A stretch of DNA of 64,000 nucleotides, from the NCBI GenBank assembly GCA_023417315.1, contig JAEZFW010000049.1:62001-126000 (forward strand). Reading direction: 5' to 3'. Below, piece after piece: positions 1-8,689 of this stretch (within the stretch, counting starts at the first letter, position 1; each line of letters begins with the position of its first letter). This stretch comes from Pseudomonadota bacterium (lineage in GTDB: Bacteria; Pseudomonadota; Gammaproteobacteria; Steroidobacterales; Steroidobacteraceae). Below the pieces are notes generated by a model that saw only the letters and a program-made list of their open reading frames with translations, ran no database searches and was not told the origin of the DNA. The translations under genes were made by a program, and so were the position numbers.

Positions 1-2
1 TG

Positions 3-446
3 AACGACAAAGAAGGGTACTTCGACTTCAACTACTACTCGGACGTATCAGGTTCGTCGAACAGTCAGCTCAATGACAGTCGCGACGGCACGGACAAGGA
101 GTTTCGCCCTGTCCTGCGGGAGAAAAAATTCGCGACGACGATCGACTCATTGGTGGAGTCCCAGACGATTCTTCCCGCGCACCACATCAAGATCGACGTC
201 GATGGCAACGAGATGCTGATCCTGCACGGCATGTCTGGATTGCTCTCGGGGGTTGCGCGGCCATTGAGCATCCAGATCGAGGTGAACACGCGCTACAAGG
301 CGGAGTTGTTCGAGTTCATGCGCACGCATGGATTCGTGGAGACTGCTCGTCACTACACGATGGAAGGAAAAGGCAAGCTCGAGCGCGGCGCCGATCCTGA
401 AGCGATTTCCTATAACGCAGTCTTCAGCTCGCACCGACCCACGTGA
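3..446 (+). CDS. FkbM-family methyltransferase, C-terminal part
   Basis: The reading frame is open from the left edge, so the N-terminus lies outside the window. The visible 147 residues contain the signature HIKIDVDGNEMLILHGM, which matches the second half of FkbM-type SAM-dependent methyltransferases, where an acidic DVDG-like motif follows the core. Such enzymes O-methylate sugars or polyketides; next to glycosyltransferases a sugar O-methylation of the surface glycan is the likely job (inference). It is followed after 18 bp by a Wzz-type gene on the same strand, which suggests one transcript. Confidence 0.8.
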   Translation, partial: NDKEGYFDFNYYSDVSGSSNSQLNDSRDGTDKEFRPVLREKKFATTIDSLVESQTILPAHHIKIDVDGNEMLILHGMSGLLSGVARPLSIQIEVNTRYKAELFEFMRTHGFVETARHYTMEGKGKLERGADPEAISYNAVFSSHRPT

Positions 447-464
447 GCTCGATGGATTGAAACG

Positions 465-1361
465 ATGAATACGACGCAATCAGACGAGATCAATCTCAAA
501 GAATTGGTCAACGTGTTGTGGGAAGGGCGTTGGATCATCGTCTTGGTGACCCTTGCATTTACGGCTTTGGCTGCACTGGCCGCGTTCATCGTGCCAAAGA
601 AGTATTCGGCTTCCGTAGTCATAGCACCGGTCTCGAACAACATGGCGGGCGGCGCATTCGGGGGTCTGAGCTCGCTTGCTGGGCAGTTCGGAGGACTGGC
701 CTCGCTCGCCGGCATCACGATCGGCGATGACACCAGCAAGGCGGAGCCGATAGCGGTTCTGCAGTCGCAGACTCTCACGCAGCGCTACATCGATGAGAAT
801 GAGCTGCTGTACGTGCTATTCGCGAAAGCGTGGGATGCCGGTGCGAAGCGGTGGAAGGTAACGGATCCAGAGAAGATGCCGACGCTCTGGAAGGCGAACC
901 AGTACTTCAGCAAGAAGATTCGCAGCGTGACGGAAGACAAGAAGACTGGAATGTACACCATGACTATTACGTGGCGAGACCCGGAGATCGCTGCCAAGTG
1001 GGCGAACGACTTGGTCAAGATGACCAACGACTATCTGCGCGAAAAGAAAGTTCGCGAGTCCGAACGCAACATCGCGTACCTCCAGGATCAGGCGGCGAAG
1101 ACCGAAGTGGTGCAGGTGCGTACAGCGATCTATAGCATCCTCGAGTCCGAGATCCAGGCAGTGATGCTCGCACGCGGGAGCGATGAGTACGCGCTGAAAG
1201 TGATCGATCGTGCGATGCCACCGGAACGCGCATCGTTCCCTCAACCGACTATCTGGATAATCGGTGGCTTTCTGATGGGAGGCCTCATCTCCGTTGTGTT
1301 GGTCGTGGTGCTGCGTGCCTGGCGCGAGGCGCGCGCACCGGGCGCGACGAAAGGATCGTGA
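465..1361 (+). CDS. Wzz/chain-length determinant-type polysaccharide co-polymerase
   Basis: The 298-residue protein has the Wzz topology: an N-terminal cytoplasmic stub (ELVNVLWEGRW), a first membrane helix around residues 20-45, a long periplasmic domain, and a second helix near residues 262-285 preceded by the proline-rich PERASFPQPTIW. A Gly/Ala/Leu-rich stretch (residues 60-90) follows the first helix. Proteins of this family set the length of Wzy-polymerised glycans in the inner membrane. There is no attached kinase domain. It is distinct from the XrtA-type chain-length protein at 30726, so the locus holds two. Confidence 0.88.
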   Translation: MNTTQSDEINLKELVNVLWEGRWIIVLVTLAFTALAALAAFIVPKKYSASVVIAPVSNNMAGGAFGGLSSLAGQFGGLASLAGITIGDDTSKAEPIAVLQSQTLTQRYIDENELLYVLFAKAWDAGAKRWKVTDPEKMPTLWKANQYFSKKIRSVTEDKKTGMYTMTITWRDPEIAAKWANDLVKMTNDYLREKKVRESERNIAYLQDQAAKTEVVQVRTAIYSILESEIQAVMLARGSDEYALKVIDRAMPPERASFPQPTIWIIGGFLMGGLISVVLVVVLRAWREARAPGATKGS

Positions 1362-1398
1362 GATTCATCGCGACAGTCAGGATCTGAGGCGCGAAGTC

Positions 1399-2202
1399 GT
1401 GGCATCGTTGCTGCGCATCGTGGTCGTGCTGTACCAAGTGCCGCTCAGGAGCTTGAGGCCACTGTTAGAGGATCTGCGCGCGGCATCAGTAGGTTTGGAC
1501 GCCGTCGTAACCGTGGTGAGCAATCGCGACGACATCGTGGATCGTGTGCGAAGCCCCAGGGCGGTGCAGCTCGGACAAGGGCTGCGCCTAGAGGCCGTAT
1601 ACCAACATAACCGCTACGGAGTCGCAGGTGCATATAACTATGCGATCCAGCGAGCCGCTCCCGAGGATCTCCTGATATTGCTCGATGGCGATGCTCGATT
1701 GGGCGGTCGCTACTTCTCCGAAGTAGCCTCGCGTCGAACGCGTCTGGCGACAGGCATATGCTTCGCAACTCTGGAGCAATTTTCCGGCCGGATGCGTGTG
1801 TCGCCGTACGCAATGGTGGGCAGCGTTCCCCGACCTATCGACGGTACGCTTGCGGGTCCCATCCTAAAGTTCGCGGACGGGGTAGGCGTGATTAACTCCG
1901 GCCTGGCCGGTTCCGTGGCATCGTTCCGAGCTGTCGACGGATTTTCTTCGGACATGCCTCTCGATCTATCCGACGTCGTGTGGTCGAGGGAAGCGGCTCG
2001 CAAGAGAGCGGAGCTCTTATTGCTGCCGATGAGGCATTCGCACGATCTTTCGATGCAGTCGGCGGGCTTCAGCGCGCAGCGTCTAGGTAAGTATCTCGTC
2101 GCGTGCTGGAGGATCACACAGAAGACCGGCGATGTCATGGGAGGTCTGCGGCTAACCATGCGCGGGTTGCGCGCGTTTCGCTGGAGCAGCCTCTGGACAT
2201 GA
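1399..2202 (+). CDS. Glycosyltransferase, family 2 (rhamnosyltransferase-like)
   Basis: The product starts with a typical GT-A strand, LLRIVVVLYQVPLRSL, and carries an LLILLDGDARL stretch that fits the DxD metal/nucleotide-sugar site. The overall pattern resembles the rhamnosyltransferase branch of GT2, with a short C-terminal helical part. I chose GTG 1399 because the reading frame before it overlaps the wzz-like gene with non-GT-like, arginine-rich sequence. The frame could also start at TTG 1408. The stop overlaps the start of the next gene (ATGA), so the two are translationally coupled. The donor and acceptor are not deducible. Confidence 0.78.
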   Translation: MASLLRIVVVLYQVPLRSLRPLLEDLRAASVGLDAVVTVVSNRDDIVDRVRSPRAVQLGQGLRLEAVYQHNRYGVAGAYNYAIQRAAPEDLLILLDGDARLGGRYFSEVASRRTRLATGICFATLEQFSGRMRVSPYAMVGSVPRPIDGTLAGPILKFADGVGVINSGLAGSVASFRAVDGFSSDMPLDLSDVVWSREAARKRAELLLLPMRHSHDLSMQSAGFSAQRLGKYLVACWRITQKTGDVMGGLRLTMRGLRAFRWSSLWT

Positions 2203-3128
2203 GCTCTTCGCTTCCGGCAAGCGTCGTTCGCGTCGCGGTCGTCTTGTGCGCACACAATGGCGCTCGCTTCATTGAAGAGCAACTGAACAGCCTCGAGACT
2301 CAGACCAGACCGGTGGACGAGATCATCGTTTACGATTGGGCTAGTACCGACGCTACGGCCGATATCGTCGAGCGATGGCGAAACACAACACGCGATCGAG
2401 CTGTGATGACCAGCCTGCGGCGTATGAAGTCCGCCCCTGGTCCTGCGCGCAGTTTCCTTCATGCACTCGGAGATGTAAGCCATCGCAAAGATCTAGACCT
2501 CATCTTCCTGTGTGATCAGGACGACATCTGGATGTCTCATAAAGTCGCGACTTTCCTCGATCTCTTCGCGACCGAGGGTTTCGACTTGGCATTTTCTGAT
2601 GCGATGGTCTTGCAAGAAGACGGCAGCACGCTTGCGACCTTCTATGGAACTGGGAGCCCATACCGCCGCCCTAGCGGTAGGACCGATGAATCGGTGTTGC
2701 TGACGAATCCGGCCGTCGGAATGACCATGTGCATCCGGCGGGAGTGGCTTGCGCGCGTCGCCGAATGCCTGAACCTGTACTGGATAATGCACGACTGGGC
2801 TCTCATGCAGCTGTGCTGGCTTACGAACGGCCGCTTACGTTTCGTCGACGTGCCGCTGGTCCTATATAGACAACACGATCGAAACGCCTTGGGTGCGGCG
2901 GTGAGTAGATCTGTGATGAGCCGAGCCAGAAAAGTAGGCGCACACGTCCGGAGCATACGAGAACAGCTGATTTCGATAGGTGTAGCGTCCGAAGCGCTCG
3001 GTGATGCCGTCGCGATGCGTGTGCCGCGGCTGCACGGGCGAGTGGAGCAGGCGCGAGTCGTCTGGCACAGCACTCTGCTAACCGCGAAGTACCGCTTGCT
3101 GCTATCCGCGGCACTGTTGCTTCACTGA
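2199..3128 (+). CDS. Glycosyltransferase, family 2
   Basis: A 309-residue GT-A protein. It opens with VRVAVVLCAHNGARFIEEQL, the classic GT2 N-terminus, then EIIVYDWASTDATADIVE, and the acidic motif LDLIFLCDQDDIW near residue 105 that binds the metal and sugar nucleotide. The C-terminal part (from about residue 210) matches rhamnosyl/glucosyl transferases of O-antigen loci. ATG 2199 overlaps the upstream stop; a longer frame starting at 2103 would run through the preceding gene and is unlikely. In normal GT2 enzymes the second motif is DDGSTD-like; here it reads YDWASTD, so one acidic position is replaced. Confidence 0.85.
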   Translation: MSSSLPASVVRVAVVLCAHNGARFIEEQLNSLETQTRPVDEIIVYDWASTDATADIVERWRNTTRDRAVMTSLRRMKSAPGPARSFLHALGDVSHRKDLDLIFLCDQDDIWMSHKVATFLDLFATEGFDLAFSDAMVLQEDGSTLATFYGTGSPYRRPSGRTDESVLLTNPAVGMTMCIRREWLARVAECLNLYWIMHDWALMQLCWLTNGRLRFVDVPLVLYRQHDRNALGAAVSRSVMSRARKVGAHVRSIREQLISIGVASEALGDAVAMRVPRLHGRVEQARVVWHSTLLTAKYRLLLSAALLLH

Positions 3129-4198
3129 TGGACCACGGCATGCACTCGTACGCAGACGATCAGGGCATCGCTCCGCAAAGCGCTCACGCCGGATCGAGAT
3201 CGCCTCGCCGTTCGATATTCAGCAGTCCAAGTGTGTTGCTTCAGGTCGCGGTGTGGTCGTTCCTCATTCTCGCTCTGAATCAGATCATCGAGCTGAAGGA
3301 TCGAGAGATCTATCGTCTGTTCTATGAATCCGTGGGTTCGTGCTCGGGCCTCGAGTGCCTCCTTATCTCGGTTCATGTTCGAAGCCCCATCTTCCTATCG
3401 CTCCTCGTGGCTGGCGAGCGGATGGGCTTCAATTTCGACGTGCTCTTCAGTCTGATCTCACTCTTTAGCCTCTGGCTGGCCGCTTGGGCCATGATGCGCA
3501 AAGTTGATGATCAGAGCGCGGCAGCTCGCTTCACGTTGATGTCATTGACCTTCGGACCCTGGCTCTACTTGATTCAGGTGAAGCTTTTCCTTGGACTGGC
3601 GCTTTTTCTCGTGGCCCGCCAGAGCATCAAGACCTCGCATCGTGTGGCGTTTACCGTGGCGTCCGTCCTGACTCACGAAACTATTCTTCTTGTCGTGTTG
3701 CTGGACTACCTGTGGAAGCCGACGAACGTGCGTACAGCCATCAAAGCTGGGTTCGTGCTTCTCGTTCTCGCTGCGTTACTCGTCGCCTTCCTTGGCGAGA
3801 CCACGAACATCTTCGCGACTGCGATCGAAAGAATCGGTCACTACCGGGATCTGGTTGCGCAAGGAGAGGTGTCGTCCATTCCAAGAATCAGTGTGATCTC
3901 TGGCTTGCTCCTGCTGTTCGCGTTGTCTTATCTGCTCTCGCTGAAAGGAGCTTTGTCCGGTGTCGTCGAGAAGGCACGGTTCAAGTCGGCGGTTTGGATG
4001 TTCATCCCTTGGTTCATATTTCTAGCCTTCGCAAGTAGTGAAATCTTCGCGATCCGTTTGTCCGAGTTAGCGCTTCTGCATGCCTTTTGGGTCGTACAGC
4101 TCGCTCGCGACTACACCTATCCAAGTCGGCTCGCTCTGTTGGTCGTCGCCACTGGCTTCGGTACACTGACTTTTCTGCGCGATGTGGTGGTGGGTTAG
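3128..4198 (+). CDS. EpsG-like polysaccharide polymerase, polytopic membrane protein
   Basis: A 356-residue membrane protein with about 8-10 hydrophobic helices separated by short loops. Features typical of EpsG/Wzy-like polymerases include a DREIYRLFYESV segment after the first helix (compare the D..Y...Y pattern of EpsG) and LTHETILLVVLLDYLW in the middle, with a His-Glu pair facing a helix end. The first 30 residues are polar and variable. The start ATG shares one base with the upstream stop. It would polymerise the lipid-linked repeat unit made by the neighbouring glycosyltransferases. Assignment rests on topology and weak motifs, so the role is inferred. Confidence 0.65.
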   Translation: MDHGMHSYADDQGIAPQSAHAGSRSPRRSIFSSPSVLLQVAVWSFLILALNQIIELKDREIYRLFYESVGSCSGLECLLISVHVRSPIFLSLLVAGERMGFNFDVLFSLISLFSLWLAAWAMMRKVDDQSAAARFTLMSLTFGPWLYLIQVKLFLGLALFLVARQSIKTSHRVAFTVASVLTHETILLVVLLDYLWKPTNVRTAIKAGFVLLVLAALLVAFLGETTNIFATAIERIGHYRDLVAQGEVSSIPRISVISGLLLLFALSYLLSLKGALSGVVEKARFKSAVWMFIPWFIFLAFASSEIFAIRLSELALLHAFWVVQLARDYTYPSRLALLVVATGFGTLTFLRDVVVG

Positions 4199-4212
4199 AA
4201 AAGTCACAAGGC

Positions 4213-5409
4213 ATGACCACGCCAAGCGCGTATTTTCAGACAGATCCGCAGCATCCGATCGCGTCCGTGCCAGACGTGGATCGAGTCCGGATGAGACACG
4301 AAGTGAACACACAAGCTACAACTACAGCACGCGAATCGCTGCGGGAAAAGGTCGCAATCATCGGATCCGTCGGCATTCCGAATCGTTATGGCGGCCCTGA
4401 GGCATTCGCGGAGAGCATCGCACCCGCTCTACTCGATGCGGGTTACGAGGTGATCGTGACGTGCGACAAGGCGAGATATCTGGATGATCTTTCGTCCGAG
4501 TTTCGTGGCGTGCGCCGCACCTTCGTGCCGATCGGTGCCAACGGAGCGACGTCACCGCTGCACGATCTCGTCGCCTTCTTGCGTGTCGTGCGCACATGCG
4601 ACTATATCCTCGTGCTCGGCGTGAGCGCCGGTCTGTTTTTTCCGCTTTTCAGACTAATCTGCGCGTGGAGCGGTGCCCGCCTTCTCGTCAACGTGGATGG
4701 CGTCGAATGGCGGCGTTCTAAGTTCGGTGCGCTGCAGAAGCTAGCGCTATATTGCTTCGATTGGCTCGCACAACAGTTCGCGCATGTGGTCATCTACGAC
4801 AACGATGCGCTGCTGCCGTTCGTGTTGCGGCCTCGGAAGTCCGTTTGCGTCGAATACAGTGGCGATCACGCGCTGGCGGGGCGCTCCCAAGCTGCACGAG
4901 CTGCGCCGCAGTTCAAACCGGAAGCGCTCACGATCTGCCGAATCGAACCGGAGAACAATTGCGATCTCTTGCTCGAAGGCTTCCTTCGGTCCAACTTGAG
5001 CTCCTATGTTTTCGTGGGAAATTGGGATCGTTCCGAGTATGGCAGGGCACTCAGGCAAAAATACGCATCGGAATCGCGAGTGCGTCTGCTCGACCCTATC
5101 TACGATTCTGCGGTGTTATTCGAACTGCGCAGTTCGTGCAAGGTGTACCTTCACGGTCACTCCGTAGGAGGAACAAACCCTTCGCTCGTCGAGATTCTGT
5201 TCTTCGATTGCGAGGTATTCTGCTGGGACTGTTCGTTCAACCGCGCGACGGCAGGCGAGAGCGCTCACTACTTCTCCACTCCCGAAGAGCTTGCGACGCT
5301 ATTGAATGCACCGCGAACGGCTCCCGGCGGCCGTTCAATCCTCCGGGAGCGCTACTCCACCAAGGCAATTCTCGACAAGCTCGTGGCTGCATTCCGGCAC
5401 GCTCCCTAG
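4213..5409 (+). CDS. DUF1972-type glycosyltransferase (GT-B)
   Basis: The protein (398 residues from ATG 4213) contains KVAIIGSVGIPNRYGGPEAF near residue 50, the hallmark of the N-terminal DUF1972 domain found before a GT1/GT4-like C-terminal domain. The motif VNVDGVEWRRSKF is also typical of this group, which includes rhamnosyltransferases. A C-terminal GGTNPSLVEILFFDCEVFCWDC segment holds the sugar-nucleotide-binding region. About 40 residues precede the conserved domain, so ATG 4291 is an alternative start. It lies 14 bp after the polymerase gene and fits a single operon. Donor sugar unknown. Confidence 0.82.
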   Translation: MTTPSAYFQTDPQHPIASVPDVDRVRMRHEVNTQATTTARESLREKVAIIGSVGIPNRYGGPEAFAESIAPALLDAGYEVIVTCDKARYLDDLSSEFRGVRRTFVPIGANGATSPLHDLVAFLRVVRTCDYILVLGVSAGLFFPLFRLICAWSGARLLVNVDGVEWRRSKFGALQKLALYCFDWLAQQFAHVVIYDNDALLPFVLRPRKSVCVEYSGDHALAGRSQAARAAPQFKPEALTICRIEPENNCDLLLEGFLRSNLSSYVFVGNWDRSEYGRALRQKYASESRVRLLDPIYDSAVLFELRSSCKVYLHGHSVGGTNPSLVEILFFDCEVFCWDCSFNRATAGESAHYFSTPEELATLLNAPRTAPGGRSILRERYSTKAILDKLVAAFRHAP

Positions 5410-5442
5410 AATGGCATTCTTCTAAACACTCAATACAGCGCA

Positions 5443-6504
5443 GTGAGTACTCGTAAGTCACGCTCTGTCTCGCTCAAGGACTTTCTCAAAGTCACGAGGG
5501 GAGATTCGCGTCTCGAGTCGTTCGAGGAAGCTCGACGACTGTACGTCGACTACCACGTACTTCTATGCGAGGCCGGCATTTACTCGTGTGCGGGGATCGT
5601 GTTGTCCGCTTCCCGAGCGCTCGTTCGGCCTGCGACGCGCATCGGGAACGCTGTCCAAGCTGAGCTCGTCGCGTACGATGGCGTGAGCGCGAGCGGCCTG
5701 CGAACGATCGCTGATTTAGGCTTACAGCCGCTGCTCGACTTGCGGCCGCAATCGTTTCTCCGTCACCTCGGCGTTGGCGCACGCTGGCAGTTTGCCACCG
5801 CGCTCTCGGCTGCTGTCGGCACCCCACGCCGCTTTTTCGAGATACTCTTCGATGCGTACGCGTGTGTCACGCGAGAGGTTCTCGAGCAGAACGCGCAATG
5901 TCGGACTGTGCTCGCCGCCAACGAGCGTTCGCTGGGCTGCGCGCCCTTCGTAGCAACCGCAAAATTCATGCACGGTCGTACGGTAGCGGTGGCGCAGCAC
6001 GGAAACCCGATCGGCGATTTTCTGCCCACCCTCGCGGATCAGTATTGGTGTCGCTCCGATCGCTGGTACGAGTTCTTGAAAAGCCGCTCGATCGTGCCGG
6101 ACGTTCGACGTATCGCGGATTTCCCCGTACTGAGCGGCGTCGAATACAATCCCCATTGTCGCCGTGCGCTTCTCGTGCTTCACAACGTCGGTTATTTGGA
6201 ACCGGATGTCGACTATGGGCACTTAAGCTCCCGAGTGAAGGCGGCGTGTGCTCGAGCTGGCTGGGCGCTGCATGCTCTGCCTCATCCGGCGAATCGTGAA
6301 ACGTATGGCCTGCCCGCGGTGGATCGGCGGAGCACGTTCGAGGCGGCATTGGCGATAGGGTATCGATCGACTGCGACTGACCAGCTACCGGCCGACATAC
6401 CAAGGGTGTCTTTATTGGATTACTGGCCAGATTTCTTTCTCCGGCAGGGCAGATCAGAGCAGCTCGATGACTATTTTTCTCGAATCGACGAGGCGTTGAT
6501 ATGA
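5443..6504 (+). CDS. Uncharacterised polysaccharide-locus protein, possible GT-B-like transferase
   Basis: I do not recognise a named family. The 353-residue protein starts at GTG 5443. It contains HGRTVAVAQHGNPIGDFLP followed by LADQYWCRSDRWYEFL; a QHG...P segment followed by a statement of position resembles capsule/CDP-glycerol-type transferases, where a conserved HG precedes the nucleotide fold. A later block, LHALPHPANRETYG, holds another His-Pro motif as in those enzymes, but a full Rossmann pattern is not evident. Its stop overlaps the next start (ATGA). Both neighbours are glycosyltransferases, so a glycan-building role is likely but unproven. Confidence 0.5.
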   Translation: MSTRKSRSVSLKDFLKVTRGDSRLESFEEARRLYVDYHVLLCEAGIYSCAGIVLSASRALVRPATRIGNAVQAELVAYDGVSASGLRTIADLGLQPLLDLRPQSFLRHLGVGARWQFATALSAAVGTPRRFFEILFDAYACVTREVLEQNAQCRTVLAANERSLGCAPFVATAKFMHGRTVAVAQHGNPIGDFLPTLADQYWCRSDRWYEFLKSRSIVPDVRRIADFPVLSGVEYNPHCRRALLVLHNVGYLEPDVDYGHLSSRVKAACARAGWALHALPHPANRETYGLPAVDRRSTFEAALAIGYRSTATDQLPADIPRVSLLDYWPDFFLRQGRSEQLDDYFSRIDEALI

Positions 6505-7526
6505 AACGGTCCGTGTACATCGGTACGGAAGGTGACCAAGAGCTTGCCGCGCACGTTCTTCAAGCAACGATCGAGAAGCATAGTCGGGGAACGGTCGAAG
6601 TCAGGTTCCTCAATCGCGCAATCAGTGCGGCGGGTCTGCTGGTGGACAACAGCAAGAACTCGAATACGCCGTTCTCGAAGCAGCGCGCGTTCGTCCCGAC
6701 ATTGGCGGGATCCGGTCAGGCGGCATATCTCGATTCTGACATGCTGGTCTTTCGCGACATCAACGAGCTGTTCGATCAAGCGAGACCGGCAGCAATTGCG
6801 TGTTGCCAGACTCGTCAGCCCCCGCGGGAGCCGCAGACTAGCGTGACCGTATTCGAGGTCGAAAAGTGCAGCTGGGATCCTCAAGCCGTCATAAGAGAGA
6901 TCGATGGTGATCCGAGCAAATATCGCCCTTACTTGTATCAGTTCACATTCGCCGGAGGAGTCGAGCGCATCTTGCCTCCCACCTGGAACGACTTCGAAGA
7001 GTTCGAGCCTGGCGTCACGTCGCTTCTGCATTACACCGACATGGAGACGCAACCTTGGCTCACGAGCGCGAATCGGCTTGCCGACGTCTGGGTCGATTGT
7101 TTGAGAGCTGCGATCGAAAGCGGCCACGTAAGTGAGGCGGAGGTCATCGCAGCCGTGGAACAGTTTCAGGTGCGTCCGTCGCTCGTTTGGCAGATGCGCA
7201 ATCGTTGGAAACGCGTGAAGGAGATTCCGTTCTTGCAGCGGCTGCGAGACGTACTCTTCTATGTGCCGCCCTATTCTCTGGATAGTGGGATTCCGCTTGG
7301 GATCGGGCGCCGTGCTACGCGAATCGTCAAATCGAAAGCGCCCCGTTTCGTGAAGATGGCAGTTCTGCTCGTGAGCGGAGTGGTCCTGCTCGCGCGTAAG
7401 CGGCGCAGAGTGCTGGTGCTCGCTACGCTGCTGAACAAGCATTGCGTTATCAATCGCTTCACGGAGACAGTGCTTTGGGATGACAAGCCGCCATTGCGTA
7501 ATCTGTGGTCCGAATCCGGCGCATGA
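6501..7526 (+). CDS. Glycosyltransferase, family 8-like
   Basis: The 341-residue product begins MKRSVYIGTEGDQELAAHVL, the usual start of GT8/GT24-type retaining transferases, and has AAYLDSDMLVFRDINELFD, where DSD is the DxD motif coordinating the metal and UDP-sugar (residues about 75-85). A FTFAGGVERILPPTWN block follows, and LLHYTDMETQPW provides the C-terminal His of the family (HYT...PW). The last 80 residues contain a hydrophobic stretch (MAVLLVSGVVLL), possibly a membrane anchor. ATG 6501 overlaps the upstream stop. Acceptor unknown; acts on the cytoplasmic side. Confidence 0.82.
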   Translation: MKRSVYIGTEGDQELAAHVLQATIEKHSRGTVEVRFLNRAISAAGLLVDNSKNSNTPFSKQRAFVPTLAGSGQAAYLDSDMLVFRDINELFDQARPAAIACCQTRQPPREPQTSVTVFEVEKCSWDPQAVIREIDGDPSKYRPYLYQFTFAGGVERILPPTWNDFEEFEPGVTSLLHYTDMETQPWLTSANRLADVWVDCLRAAIESGHVSEAEVIAAVEQFQVRPSLVWQMRNRWKRVKEIPFLQRLRDVLFYVPPYSLDSGIPLGIGRRATRIVKSKAPRFVKMAVLLVSGVVLLARKRRRVLVLATLLNKHCVINRFTETVLWDDKPPLRNLWSESGA

Positions 7527-7596
7527 GCGATATCAAACGAAACTTTGTTTCCGCGCCCTAGCGCGCGCAATGTGTACAGAGGATGGAAGCAGGCGA

Positions 7597-8478
7597 ATGC
7601 TTAAGAAGGCCTATGTAGCGCTCACGACTAGAGGGGTAAGCGGGTTATTTCGCGCCGTGTATCAGCGCATCCGTCCAGATCGCCTGGAGTACTATCCGCA
7701 TTGCAAATCCCATTTCGAATCTCGAGTGGGACTCGAGGTCGGCGGGCCGAGCCCCATCTTCAGCGCACGAGGATGCGTTCCCGTATACCCCGTCGCCGAG
7801 CGCATCGACAACTGCAATTTCGGCGCGACCACGGTTTGGGAGGGCCAGGTGAGCGAAGGCGATACATTCGCCTTCAATCATGAGAAGGCACCCGGGCGGC
7901 AATACGTCGCGGAAGCGAGCGATCTCACGTGCATCCGCAGCTCGCAATATGACTTCGTGCTTTCATCTCATTGCATCGAGCACTTGGCAAATCCTCTACA
8001 AGGGCTGAAGGAATGGATTCGAGTTCTAAAGGAGGACGGCGCACTCGTTCTCGTCGTGCCTCACAAGGACGGCACGTTCGATCACCGCAGACCTACCACG
8101 AGGATCGAACATCTCATCGAAGATTTCGAAAATGGTACGACGGAGCAGGATCTCACGCACTTGGATGAGATCCTAAAGTTGCACGATTTGGCACGAGATC
8201 CAGAAGCCGGCGGTTTCCAGGCATTCGAGGAGCGATCCAAGCGCAACTTCGAGAACCGCTGCCTACATCATCACGTGTTCGACACTCGGCTCGTCGTCGA
8301 GATCCTGAACCAGATGCGAATGCAAATACTCGCGGTGGAGTTGTTTCAGCCGTACCACATCGTCGTGGTCGCGAGGAAGCTCCATGCCAATGAGGAACCT
8401 GACAACGAGAGATTTCGAGGAGTGGGCAAGCAGCCGTGCTGGACGAGCCCATTTCCCACTGATCAGCTCTATCACTGA
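7597..8478 (+). CDS. SAM-dependent methyltransferase (class I, type 11-like)
   Basis: The product has a degenerate motif I region (GLEVGGPSPIFSARG) and a clear core SQYDFVLSSHCIEHLANPLQ, followed by VLKEDGALVLVVPHKDGTFD, the pattern of small class I methyltransferases found in polysaccharide loci. ATG 7597 is preceded by a good GGAAGCAGG ribosome site; ATG 7570 is an in-frame alternative without one. The gene is 70 bp from its upstream neighbour. Sugar N- or O-methylation, or an inactive relative, are both possible because the glycine-rich loop is unusual. Confidence 0.75.
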   Translation: MLKKAYVALTTRGVSGLFRAVYQRIRPDRLEYYPHCKSHFESRVGLEVGGPSPIFSARGCVPVYPVAERIDNCNFGATTVWEGQVSEGDTFAFNHEKAPGRQYVAEASDLTCIRSSQYDFVLSSHCIEHLANPLQGLKEWIRVLKEDGALVLVVPHKDGTFDHRRPTTRIEHLIEDFENGTTEQDLTHLDEILKLHDLARDPEAGGFQAFEERSKRNFENRCLHHHVFDTRLVVEILNQMRMQILAVELFQPYHIVVVARKLHANEEPDNERFRGVGKQPCWTSPFPTDQLYH

Positions 8479-8689
8479 CGCCGGATGGTCGTCCGCCGGC
8501 GACAGCAAAACCGCCAATTCCAGCCCGCTCGCATTGAGCCTTTCGATTGGCCTTGTACAGCCTTTACGCTGAGTTCCAAGCCCCCTGGTAGACTTTGGAA
8601 GCCGTAGATCGCCTGTATGGCCAGCATGCAATACAACCGGGAGATGTACCGGCCATTGGCACGGCGGTTCGTTCCACAGAGATGTTTCC
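8479..8689. promoter_or_regulatory. Intergenic region with a weak sigma-54-like element
   Basis: The 211-bp gap before the alkaline-phosphatase-fold gene contains TGGCACG at 8657-8663 followed after four bases by TTCGT. The -24 half is perfect, but the -12 half reads TTCG instead of TTGC, so it is only a weak candidate for RpoN recognition. The position, about 20 bp before the start codon, leaves little leader. No other promoter signal stands out. Confidence 0.25.

Noticed and set aside
6471..7442. Minus-strand open frame of 323 codons opposite the GT8-like gene
   Set aside because: The plus strand has the DxD motif and GT8 blocks, and its ends mesh with neighbouring genes. The antisense product shows no family features.
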